64,000 nucleotides of DNA from Bradyrhizobium sp. ISRA430 (GTDB lineage: Bacteria; Pseudomonadota; Alphaproteobacteria; Rhizobiales; Xanthobacteraceae): assembly GCF_029909975.1 (NCBI RefSeq), contig NZ_CP094516.1, forward strand, positions 7,976,501 to 8,040,500, given 5' to 3'. A program made the position numbers and the translations under genes. Shown piece after piece: positions 44,937 through 52,726 of this stretch; position 1 is the first letter of the stretch; each line of letters opens with the position of its first letter. The notes under the pieces are model-generated. The model ran no database searches, was not told the DNA's origin, and worked only from the letters and a program-made list of their open reading frames with translations.

Positions 44937-45005
44937 TGACTCTTTGCCCGCGATGCTCAAAACCGCGCTTCTGTCCTAAAAAAGCAACGATCCCGGGGGG
45001 AAGCC

Positions 45006-46349
45006 ATGAGCCAGACCACGACCTTTGCCGGTTCCGCCGGCGGCGCCAAGAATGCCAACAAGAGCGCAATCGAGACCTCGACCATCCGCGCCATCTCCTG
45101 GCGGCTGATTCCCTTCCTGGTGCTGGCCTACTTCTTCTCCTATCTCGACCGCGTCAATCTTGGCTTCGCCGCCCTGACCATGAATGCGGAGCTGAAGTTC
45201 ACGCCGCTGATCTTCTCCTGGGGCGCCGGCATCTTCTTCATCGGCTATTTCATCTTCGAGGTGCCGAGCAATCTGGCGTTGGAGAAGTTCGGCGCCAGCC
45301 GCTGGATCGCCCGCATCATGGTGACCTGGGGCATCATCTCGGCGCTGATGGCGCTGGTGAATGGCGTGACGAGCTTCTATGTCCTGCGCTTCCTGCTCGG
45401 CGTCGCCGAAGCCGGCTTCTTTCCCGGCATCATTCTTTATCTAACCTATTGGTACCCCGCCGAATACCGCGCGCGCTTCCTCGCCGCCTTCGCCATCGCC
45501 GTGCCGGTCTCGACCGTGATTGGTGCCCCGATCTCCGGCCTGCTGCTCGGGCTCGACGGCGTGATGGGCCTGAAGGGCTGGCAGTGGCTGTTCATCATCG
45601 AGGGCATCCCCTCGGTGCTGCTCGGCATCGTCACCTGGTTCTATCTCACCGACAAGCCGGAGAAGGCGGACTGGCTCTCGGCCGAGCAGAAGGCTTGGCT
45701 CAAGGGGAGGCTTGATTCCGAGATTGCGGCCAAGCAGGCCGTGAAGCATCTGTCGCTCGGCGAAGCGCTGTCTTCGCCCAAAGTGATCGCGTTGAGCTTG
45801 ATCTATTTCGGCTTCGTCGGCGCGCTCTACGGCATGCAGTTCTGGCTGCCGCAGATCGTCAAGGCGTTCGGCCTCACCAACGCGCAGACCGGCTTCGTCA
45901 CCGCGATCCCGTATCTGTTCGGCACCATCGCGATGATCCTGTGGGCGCGGCATTCCGATGCCACGCGCGAACGCGTGATGCACGTGGGCGCGCCGCTGCT
46001 GCTCACCGCCGTCGCGCTCGGCGTCTCCTCCTATCTCACCGATCCCACCCTGACGATGGTGGTGCTGACGGTGGCGGCGATCGGCGTGTTCTGCTGTTTC
46101 GGCGTGTTCTGGACCCTGCCGACCGCCTGGCTCTCCGGCACGGCCGCCGCCGGCGCCATCGCTTTGATCAACTCGATCGGCAATCTCGCCGGCTTCGGCG
46201 GGCCCTACCTGATCGGCTGGGTCAAGGAAGCAACGGGCCAGACCTCGACCGGCCTCCTGGTGCTCGCCATCTTGCCCCTGATTGCCGGCATCCTGGTCTT
46301 CATCGGCGGCCACGACAGCAAGCACGAGTTCGCCGAACAGGGGCGGTAG
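45006..46349 (+). CDS. MFS transporter, anion:cation symporter (ACS) type
   Basis: 447 residues with 12 predicted helices. The helix-2 region FIGYFIFEVPSNLALEKFGASRWIARI is the hallmark of the ACS subfamily, whose members import sugar acids or aromatic acids with protons. Helix 4/5 have FLLGVAEAGFFPGIILYLTYWYP. The substrate is unknown and no catabolic gene adjoins it. The ATG follows GGGGGGAAG. Transcribed alone between a repeat and the RND operon. Confidence 0.85.
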   Translation: MSQTTTFAGSAGGAKNANKSAIETSTIRAISWRLIPFLVLAYFFSYLDRVNLGFAALTMNAELKFTPLIFSWGAGIFFIGYFIFEVPSNLALEKFGASRWIARIMVTWGIISALMALVNGVTSFYVLRFLLGVAEAGFFPGIILYLTYWYPAEYRARFLAAFAIAVPVSTVIGAPISGLLLGLDGVMGLKGWQWLFIIEGIPSVLLGIVTWFYLTDKPEKADWLSAEQKAWLKGRLDSEIAAKQAVKHLSLGEALSSPKVIALSLIYFGFVGALYGMQFWLPQIVKAFGLTNAQTGFVTAIPYLFGTIAMILWARHSDATRERVMHVGAPLLLTAVALGVSSYLTDPTLTMVVLTVAAIGVFCCFGVFWTLPTAWLSGTAAAGAIALINSIGNLAGFGGPYLIGWVKEATGQTSTGLLVLAILPLIAGILVFIGGHDSKHEFAEQGR

Positions 46350-46506
46350 CCTCCAGACGTCGCCCTGGCGAAGGCCTGGCCCATACTCCGCGGCCCCTCT
46401 TGGGGCACGCGGGGAGACGTTTTCTTTCAACAATCGACTTCAGGGGTAATGGGCCTTGGTTTTCGCCGGGCGACGGGAGGGTCATCCCGTCGATCACGGA
46501 TTCCTG

Positions 46507-46550
46507 ATGACTGACGATTATTGACTTTTATCAGTGATTAGTCGACATTT
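46507..46550 (+). promoter_or_regulatory. Promoter/operator of the RND efflux operon
   Basis: TTGACT at 46521-46526 with ACATTT about 18 bases on could be -35 and -10. Across it lie ACTGA and TCAGT arms (16-base spacer) and the related blocks GATTATTGAC and GATTAGTCGAC. This is AT-rich compared with its surroundings and a reasonable site for the TetR regulator at the end of the operon. Confidence 0.45.
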
Positions 46551-46580
46551 CTCCGGAACACAGAAGCAGGAGCGTCTCCG

Positions 46581-47687
46581 ATGTTCGTCCGGTCAGTATT
46601 GTCGAGCTATTCCAAGCTCTTGGCAGGCATCGCGCTGGCCGCCACGGCTGCTGCGCTGGCTGGGTGCAATGAGACCGTCGCCGAGAAGGCCGAGCCGCCG
46701 CGGCCGGTTCTGGTCGCCACCGCGCATTACGAGGCCGAAACGCCGGAGCGGAGCTTCGTCGGCACGATCAAGCCCCGGATCGAGAGCGACCTCGGCTTCC
46801 GTGTCGCCGGCAAAGTGGCAAAACGCCTAGTCGAGGTTGGCCAGACCGTCGAGGTCGGCGAGCCGCTCGCAACCCTCGACGAGGTCGACCTCAAGCTGCA
46901 GGCCGAGCAGGCCGTCGCCGAGCAGACTGCCGCAACCGGCGTGCTGGCCCAGGCTGCTGCCGCCGAGCAGCGTGCCAAGGATCTGAAGGCCAAGGGCTGG
47001 ACCACCGACGCGCAGATGGATTCGAGCCGCGCCGCCGCCGACGAGGCGCGTGCGCGCCTGAACCGGGCCGAGCGCTCGGTCGAGCTGACCAAGAATTCCC
47101 TTTCCTACGCGACGCTCAACGCCGACGCCCGTGGCGTCGTCACCGCAACGCTGATCGAGCCCGGCCAGGTGGTCGCCGCGGGTCAGGCCTCGATCCGCGT
47201 CGCCCGCTTTGCCGAGAAGGAAGCGGTCGTCGCGATCCCTGAGACGCTGGTCGAACGCGCCAAGTCGGGCGTCGCCAGCGTCACTCTTTGGTCGGAGCCC
47301 AACAAGAAGTACGCAGCGAAGCTGCGCGAGATCGCGCCCGCCGCCGACCCGGCCACGCGCACCTATCTCGCAAAGTTCTCGCTGCCCGAAGCCGACGACA
47401 AGGTCGCGCTCGGCATGACCGCGACGCTGACGCTGTCGGACGCCGCCACCGAGCGCGTCGCGCGACTGCCGCTGTCCGCGCTGTTCAACGAAGGCGGCAA
47501 GCCCTCGTTCTATGTCGTCGACGACAACGGCGCGGTCACGCTGCAGCCGGTCACGGTGAAGTCCTATGAGAGCAACGACGTCGTCGTCACCGGCGGCGTG
47601 GCGGAGGGCGCCAAGATCGTCGCCCTCGGCGTGCAGAAGCTCGATCCGAGCCAGAAGGTCCGGATTGTGTCCTCGCTGTCTTTCTAA
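46581..47687 (+). CDS. RND efflux periplasmic adaptor (membrane-fusion) lipoprotein
   Basis: 368 residues. A lipoprotein signal with lipobox LAGC puts the acylated Cys at residue 29. The order is a lipoyl-like half (GFRVAGKVAKRLVEVGQTVEVGEPLA), a helical hairpin (about 100-170), the second lipoyl half (SYATLNADARGVVTATLIEPGQVV) and beta-barrel plus membrane-proximal domains to the end. It joins the inner-membrane pump to an outer-membrane channel, which is not encoded here. First gene of the operon; a repeat separates it from the pump. Confidence 0.9.
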   Translation: MFVRSVLSSYSKLLAGIALAATAAALAGCNETVAEKAEPPRPVLVATAHYEAETPERSFVGTIKPRIESDLGFRVAGKVAKRLVEVGQTVEVGEPLATLDEVDLKLQAEQAVAEQTAATGVLAQAAAAEQRAKDLKAKGWTTDAQMDSSRAAADEARARLNRAERSVELTKNSLSYATLNADARGVVTATLIEPGQVVAAGQASIRVARFAEKEAVVAIPETLVERAKSGVASVTLWSEPNKKYAAKLREIAPAADPATRTYLAKFSLPEADDKVALGMTATLTLSDAATERVARLPLSALFNEGGKPSFYVVDDNGAVTLQPVTVKSYESNDVVVTGGVAEGAKIVALGVQKLDPSQKVRIVSSLSF

Positions 47688-47707
47688 CGCGGGTTCTTTC
47701 GAGTTCC

Positions 47708-47804
47708 GTCGTTGCGAGGTGAGTTTCGGCCGCAAGGCTGAAGCGGCGAAGCGATCCAGCACCTGCCCAGCCCCCTGGATTGCTTCGCTGCCTCGCGATG
47801 ACGG
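47708..47804. repeat. Intergenic repeat family C, degenerate copy 3
   Basis: CGTCGTTGCGAGG, GCGGCGAAGCGATCCAG and CTGGATTGCTTCGCTGCCTCGCGATGACGG keep the family-C termini, with a different middle. It lies inside the RND operon between adaptor and pump, where its hairpin could stabilise the upstream message or lower pump expression. Confidence 0.65.
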
Positions 47805-47858
47805 GTTGAACAGAGTGGCTGTCGTTTTTGACAAGTGGATCGTCTTACGGAGAGTGCG

Positions 47859-50800
47859 ATGAAGCGCTTCAACCTTTCGGCCTGGGCCGTCAGCCATCCG
47901 ACGCTGGTCCTGTTCCTGATGATCGTGCTCGGTGCCGCCGGCTTCTTCTCCTACGAGAAGCTGGGCCGCGCCGAGGATCCGTTCTTCACGGTGAAGGTGG
48001 TCAACGTCTCCGTGATGTGGCCGGGCGCGACCGCGCAGGAGATGCAGACCCAGGTCGCCGATCCCATCGAGAAGAAGCTCCAGGAGCTGCCTTACTTCGA
48101 GAAGGTGCAGACCTACTCCAAGCCCGCCTTCACCGCGCTCCAAGTGACCTTCCGCGACAACACCCCGCCGAAGGACGTGCCCTATCTCTTCTATCTTCTG
48201 CGCAAGAAGCTCGTCGACGTGCAGGGCCAGTTGCCCTCGGGCATTCTCGGGCCCGTGGTCAATGACGAGTTCTCCGACGTCGATTCCATCCTCTACATGA
48301 TGACCGGCGACGGCGCCGATTATGCCCAGCTCAAGAAGGTCTCCGAAGGTTTCCGCCAGCGTCTCCTGAAGGTGCCCGGCGTGACCAAGGTCGACGTCTA
48401 CGGCACCCAGGACGAGCGCATCTATGTCGAGTTCTCGCATGCCAAGCTTGCGACGCTGGGTATCACGCCGCAGGCGCTGTTCGATTCGCTCGCCAAGCAG
48501 AACAACGTGACCCCGGCCGGCACGGTCGAGACCTCGTCGCAGCGCGTGCCGCTGCGCGTCACCGGCGCGCTCGACTGTGCCAAGGCCGTGGCCGAGACCC
48601 CGGTCGAGAGCAACGGCCGCGTCTTCCGCCTCGGCGACATCGCGACCGTCACCCACGGCTATGCCGATCCGCCGAGCTTCGTCGTCCGCCAGGAAGGCAA
48701 GCCGGCGATCGGCATCGGCGTCGTCACCGCCAAGGGCGCCAACATCCTCGAGCTCGGCAAGGAGGTCGAGAAGGCGACCGCCGAGTTCATGAAGGCGGTG
48801 CCGCAGGGCGTCGACGTCGAGCTGATCGCCGACCAGCCCAAGGTGGTCGAGCACGCGGTGGGCGAGTTCGTGCACTCCTTCATGGAGGCGCTCGTGATCG
48901 TGCTGTTCGTGTCGTTCCTCGCGCTCGGCTGGCGCACCGGCATCGTCGTCGCAATGTCCGTTCCGCTGGTGCTCGGCATCGTCTTCATCGTCATGAACAC
49001 GATGTCGCTCGACCTGCACCGCATCACCCTCGGCGCGCTGATCATCGCGCTCGGCCTGCTCGTCGACGACGCCATCATCGCGGTCGAGATGATGGTGGTG
49101 AAGATGGAGCAGGGCTGGGACCGCATCCGCGCCGCGTCCTTTGCCTGGGAATCCACTGCGTTTCCGATGCTCACGGGAACGCTGGTCACGGCCGCTGGCT
49201 TCCTCCCCATCGGCTTTGCCAATTCCGCGGTCGGCGAATATGCCGGCAGCATCTTCTGGATCGTGGCGATCGCGCTGATCGCCTCCTGGTTCGTGGCGGT
49301 GATCTTCACGCCTTACATCGGCGTCAAGCTCCTGCCCGACATGAAGCTGCACCATAGCCACGATCCGCATGCAGTCTACGAGACTCGCATGTACCGCGGC
49401 CTGCGCGCCATCGTGCAGTGGTGCGTCAATCACCGCATCACGGTGGTGGTCGCGACCGTCGGCATCTTCATCGCCTCGATCGTCGGCTTCGGCCACGTCC
49501 AGCAGCAGTTCTTCCCGCTGTCGGAGCGGCCCGAACTGTTCCTCCAGCTCCGTCTGCCGGAAGGCACTGCCTTCAACGTCACCGAAAAGGCCGTGAAGAA
49601 GGCCGAGACACTGCTCAAGGACGACAAGGACATCGCGACCTACACGGCCTATGTCGGCCAAGGCTCGCCGCGCTTCTGGCTCGGCCTCAATCCGCAGCTT
49701 CCGAACGAGGCCTTCGCCGAGATCGTGATCGTCGCCAAGGGCGTCGAGGCACGCGAGCGCGTCAAGGCCAAGATCGAGAACGCGGTCGCCGACGGCATGT
49801 TGACCGAGGCGCGCGTCCGCGTGGACCGCTTCAATTTCGGTCCGCCGGTCGGTTTCCCCGTGCAGTTCCGCGTGATCGGCCCTGACGCCAACAAGGTGCG
49901 CGAGATCGCTTACCAGGTTCGCGACGTCATGCGCGAGAACAAGAACGTCAAGGACGTCCAGCTCGACTGGAACGAGCAGTCGCCCTACCTCAAGCTCGTC
50001 GTCGATCAGGACCGTGCCCGCGCCATGGGCCTGACGCCGCAGGACGTGTCGCAGGCGCTTTCGATGCTGATCTCGGGCGCGCAGGTCACGACCGTACGCG
50101 ACGGCATTGAGAAGGTTGGCGTGGTCGCGCGTGCGATCCCGTCCGAACGCCTCGACCTCGGCGGCGTCGGCGATCTGACCATAACGTCGCGCAACGGCGT
50201 TGCCGTGCCGCTGCAGCAGATCGCCAAGATCGAGTACTCGCATGAGGAGCCGATCCTGTGGCGCCGCAACCGCGACATGGCGATCACCGTGCGCTCCGAC
50301 GTCGTCGACGGCGTGCAGGCGCCTGACGTCACCAACCAGATCACGCCGAAGCTGAAGGCGATCAAGGACCACCTCGAGCCGGCCTATCGCATCGAGCCGG
50401 GTGGCGCCTTCGAGGAATCCGCCAAGGGCAATGCCTCGATCTTCATCCTCTTCCCGGTGATGGTCATGGTGATGCTGACGCTGCTCATGATCCAGCTCCA
50501 GAGCTTCTCGCGCCTGTTCCTGGTGTTCCTGACCGCGCCGCTCGGCATCGTGGGCGCCTCCCTCGGCCTCAACGTCGCCAACGCGCCGTTCGGCTTCGTG
50601 GCACTGCTCGGCCTGATCGCGCTCGCCGGCATGATCATGCGCAACACGGTCATCCTGGTCGACCAGATCGAGACCGACGTCTCGCACGGCCTGACCCGGC
50701 GCGAGGCGATCGTGGAGGCGACCGTCCGCCGTGCCCGCCCCGTGGTGCTGACGGCCCTCGCGGCCATCCTGGCCATGATCCCGCTGTCGCGCTCGGCATT

Positions 50801-50996
50801 CTGGGGCCCGATGGCGATCACCATCATGGGCGGCTTGTTCGTTGCAACCTTCCTAACGCTCCTGTACCTGCCGGGCCTCTACGCCCTCTGGTTCCGCAAG
50901 AGCCTGGACGAGGCGGGGTCTCCCACGCTGGCCACTGCGGCGCAGCATGGGAGCGATGCCGAGCCGGCAATTCCGCTTGCTGAGGCGGCTGAATAG
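47859..50996 (+). CDS. RND efflux inner-membrane pump
   Basis: 1045 residues, the normal size of the AcrB/HAE1-like class. Twelve membrane helices in two halves with two large periplasmic domains. The proton-relay Asp pair is Asp403-Asp404 in GLLVDDAIIAVEMM of helix 4. LGRAEDPFFTVKVVNVSVMWPG near the N-terminus resembles the subgroup paired with lipoprotein adaptors. It exports lipophilic compounds using proton motive force; substrates unknown. The ATG at 47859 follows ACGGAGAG. It ends 31 bases before the tetR gene. Confidence 0.92.
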   Translation: MKRFNLSAWAVSHPTLVLFLMIVLGAAGFFSYEKLGRAEDPFFTVKVVNVSVMWPGATAQEMQTQVADPIEKKLQELPYFEKVQTYSKPAFTALQVTFRDNTPPKDVPYLFYLLRKKLVDVQGQLPSGILGPVVNDEFSDVDSILYMMTGDGADYAQLKKVSEGFRQRLLKVPGVTKVDVYGTQDERIYVEFSHAKLATLGITPQALFDSLAKQNNVTPAGTVETSSQRVPLRVTGALDCAKAVAETPVESNGRVFRLGDIATVTHGYADPPSFVVRQEGKPAIGIGVVTAKGANILELGKEVEKATAEFMKAVPQGVDVELIADQPKVVEHAVGEFVHSFMEALVIVLFVSFLALGWRTGIVVAMSVPLVLGIVFIVMNTMSLDLHRITLGALIIALGLLVDDAIIAVEMMVVKMEQGWDRIRAASFAWESTAFPMLTGTLVTAAGFLPIGFANSAVGEYAGSIFWIVAIALIASWFVAVIFTPYIGVKLLPDMKLHHSHDPHAVYETRMYRGLRAIVQWCVNHRITVVVATVGIFIASIVGFGHVQQQFFPLSERPELFLQLRLPEGTAFNVTEKAVKKAETLLKDDKDIATYTAYVGQGSPRFWLGLNPQLPNEAFAEIVIVAKGVEARERVKAKIENAVADGMLTEARVRVDRFNFGPPVGFPVQFRVIGPDANKVREIAYQVRDVMRENKNVKDVQLDWNEQSPYLKLVVDQDRARAMGLTPQDVSQALSMLISGAQVTTVRDGIEKVGVVARAIPSERLDLGGVGDLTITSRNGVAVPLQQIAKIEYSHEEPILWRRNRDMAITVRSDVVDGVQAPDVTNQITPKLKAIKDHLEPAYRIEPGGAFEESAKGNASIFILFPVMVMVMLTLLMIQLQSFSRLFLVFLTAPLGIVGASLGLNVANAPFGFVALLGLIALAGMIMRNTVILVDQIETDVSHGLTRREAIVEATVRRARPVVLTALAAILAMIPLSRSAFWGPMAITIMGGLFVATFLTLLYLPGLYALWFRKSLDEAGSPTLATAAQHGSDAEPAIPLAEAAE

Positions 50997-51027
50997 ATGA
51001 AGAGTATCGAGTGATGAGTCCTGACAG

Positions 51028-51627
51028 ATGACACTGACTGCGGAACATATCGAAGGCGACACCCGGGAGCGCATCCTCGAGGTGGCCGAGAGGCTGTTCC
51101 GCCTGATCGGGTATCAGAAGACCACAGTCGGGGATATCGCCAAGGAGCTCAGGATGAGCCCCGCCAACGTGTATCGCTTCTTCGAATCGAAGAAGGCGAT
51201 CCACCAGGCGGTGGCGCGGGGCTTGATGGGCGAGGTCGAGCTCGAGGCGCAGCGGATCGTGGCGAGGCCGGGTCCAGTGATCCCCCGCTTCCGTGAGCTG
51301 CTCACCACCATCAACCGCATGAACACCGAGCGCTATGTCGGCGATTCCAAGCTGCATGAGATGGTCGAGATCGCCATGCAGGAAGATTGGGATGTCTGCG
51401 TCGCCCACATGGAGTGTATTGCCGGGGTTATCGGCCAGATGATCGCGCAGGGCGTCGCCTCCGGCGAGTTCGAGGCGCCGGACCTGCAGCTCGCTTCGCT
51501 CTGTGCCTGCACCGCGATGATGCGCTTCTTCCACCCGCAGATGATCGCCCAGTGCGCCACCAAGCCGGGCCCGACCATCGACCAGATGATCGATTTCGTC
51601 ATCGCGGGTCTGTCGCCACGCCACTGA
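51028..51627 (+). CDS. TetR-family regulator of the RND operon
   Basis: 199 residues. The N-terminal helix-turn-helix (ILEVAERLFRLIGYQKTTVGDIAKEL, then MSPANVYRFFESKKAI) is typical of TetR. The C-terminal domain belongs to the TetR_C family found in AcrR-like regulators. It lies directly behind the pump gene and should repress the operon until an exported compound binds. The sequence at 46507-46550 is the likely operator. Followed by a strong terminator. Confidence 0.88.
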   Translation: MTLTAEHIEGDTRERILEVAERLFRLIGYQKTTVGDIAKELRMSPANVYRFFESKKAIHQAVARGLMGEVELEAQRIVARPGPVIPRFRELLTTINRMNTERYVGDSKLHEMVEIAMQEDWDVCVAHMECIAGVIGQMIAQGVASGEFEAPDLQLASLCACTAMMRFFHPQMIAQCATKPGPTIDQMIDFVIAGLSPRH

Positions 51628-51657
51628 CGGGCCGAGGAATTTCTCCCTATAAGCAGG

Positions 51658-51694
51658 CCTTCCGTCATTCCGCTTCGGGATGACGGAAGGTTTT
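51658..51694 (+). terminator. Intrinsic terminator after the RND operon
   Basis: CCTTCCGTCATTCC and GGGATGACGGAAGG pair over 14 bases with one G-T, around a short GCTTC loop, and are followed by TTTTG. It ends the adaptor-pump-tetR transcript. Confidence 0.85.
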
Positions 51695-51719
51695 GCGAGC
51701 GAGACGGATCAACGGACTC

Positions 51720-51799
51720 CGTCATTGCGAGCGCAGCGAAGCAATCCAGAATCCCACCGCGGAGACAGTCTGGATCGCTTCGCTGCGCTCGCAATGACG
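51720..51799. repeat. Intergenic repeat family C, copy 2
   Basis: Near-identical to the copy at 44693: GTCATTGCGAGCGCAGCGAA, GCAATCCAGAATC, CCGCGGAGACAG, TCTGGATCGCTTCGCTGCGC and TCGCAATGACG. It ends 17 bases before the next start codon. Confidence 0.85.
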
Positions 51800-51816
51800 A
51801 TCAGGGAAAAATCAGC

Positions 51817-52440
51817 GTGACCGACAAAGACCTGCATTTCTACGAGCCCTCCAAGGGCCACGGCCTCAAGCATGATCCCTTCAATGCCATCATCGCACCG
51901 CGGCCGATCGGCTGGATCTCTTCCCGCGACGCCAAGGGCCACGTCAACCTCGCGCCGTACAGCTTCTTCAACGCGTTCTGCTACACCCCGCCGATCATCG
52001 GCTTCTCCTCCACCAACTGGAAGGACACCGTCGAGAACATCCAGCAGGCCAAGGAATTCGTCTGGAATCTCGCCACCATGGATCTGGCCAAGCACATGAA
52101 CGCGACTGCGGCGCATGTTGCGCCCGATGTCGACGAGTTCAAGATCGCGGGCCTTACCGCCGTTCCGGGCAAGCTCGTCAACGTGCCGCGCGTTGCCGAA
52201 AGCCCGGTCGCCTTCGAGTGCCGCCTGTCCGACATCGTCCGCCTCAAGGGTGCCGACGGCAGGGAGGCCGATGCCTGGCTGACGCTCGGCGAGGTCGTCG
52301 CCGTCCACATCGACAAGGCCATGATCAAGGACGGCATCTACCAGACCGCCGCCGCCCGCCCGATCGTCCGCGCCGGACGCCGTGGCGATTATTTCGAGAT
52401 CAGGCCGGAAAACATGTTCGAGATGGTCCGGCCGGATTAG
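51817..52440 (+). CDS. Flavin-reductase-family protein
   Basis: 207 residues with the FMN-binding split-barrel of flavin reductases: PRPIGWISSRDAKGHVNLAPYSFFNAF (residues 28-54), PPIIGFSS, and AIIAPRP. Such proteins reduce FMN with NAD(P)H, or use bound FMN themselves; partners are unknown. The GTG at 51817 is the only sensible start. Its ribosome-binding site (AGGGA) lies between the end of repeat C2 and the start, so its promoter must be inside or before the repeat. Confidence 0.8.
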   Translation: MTDKDLHFYEPSKGHGLKHDPFNAIIAPRPIGWISSRDAKGHVNLAPYSFFNAFCYTPPIIGFSSTNWKDTVENIQQAKEFVWNLATMDLAKHMNATAAHVAPDVDEFKIAGLTAVPGKLVNVPRVAESPVAFECRLSDIVRLKGADGREADAWLTLGEVVAVHIDKAMIKDGIYQTAAARPIVRAGRRGDYFEIRPENMFEMVRPD

Positions 52441-52447
52441 GCCGGCC

Positions 52448-52557
52448 ACGCCGTCATTCCGGGGCGACGCGTTAGCGTCGAGCCCGGAATCCATAACCAC
52501 AATCGAGAGTATGGATTCCGGGCTCGCGCCTGACGGCGCGCCCCGGAATGACGGCGT
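52448..52557. repeat. Intergenic repeat family E, complete copy
   Basis: Perfect 19-bp terminal inverted repeats, ACGCCGTCATTCCGGGGCG and CGCCCCGGAATGACGGCGT. Inside, CGTTAGCG, AGCCCGGAATCCAT and ATGGATTCCGGGCT pair again. A typical small non-coding palindromic element. It lies between the flavin reductase and the beta-oxidation operon. Confidence 0.8.
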
Positions 52558-52726
52558 GGAGGCATCTCACCATCCCCCTCCCGGAACTGCCACCGCGCCC
52601 CGGCCGTTATCGCTGCGGGCCGCCCGGCCGCGTCAATTCGCTTCTTTTTGCGGGCGAAGTGTTCACTTCTGTCGGCCACTTTCCGCTAAAATGCTCCTCA
52701 TCCGCGCCGATCATGAGGTTTTTGCC

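Noticed and set aside
44637..44960. 107-residue minus-strand frame after the YcaQ-like gene
   Set aside because: Much of it is translated from repeat C1 (ASAAKQS, a typical readout of this repeat), so it is not a real protein as a whole; only the possible remnant at 44813-44936 is kept.
46827..50687. 1286-residue minus-strand open frame
   Set aside because: It is the antisense of the RND adaptor and pump. Long antisense frames are expected from high GC at third positions; its composition (Arg, Asp, His, Gly) is that of a shadow frame and there is no start signal.
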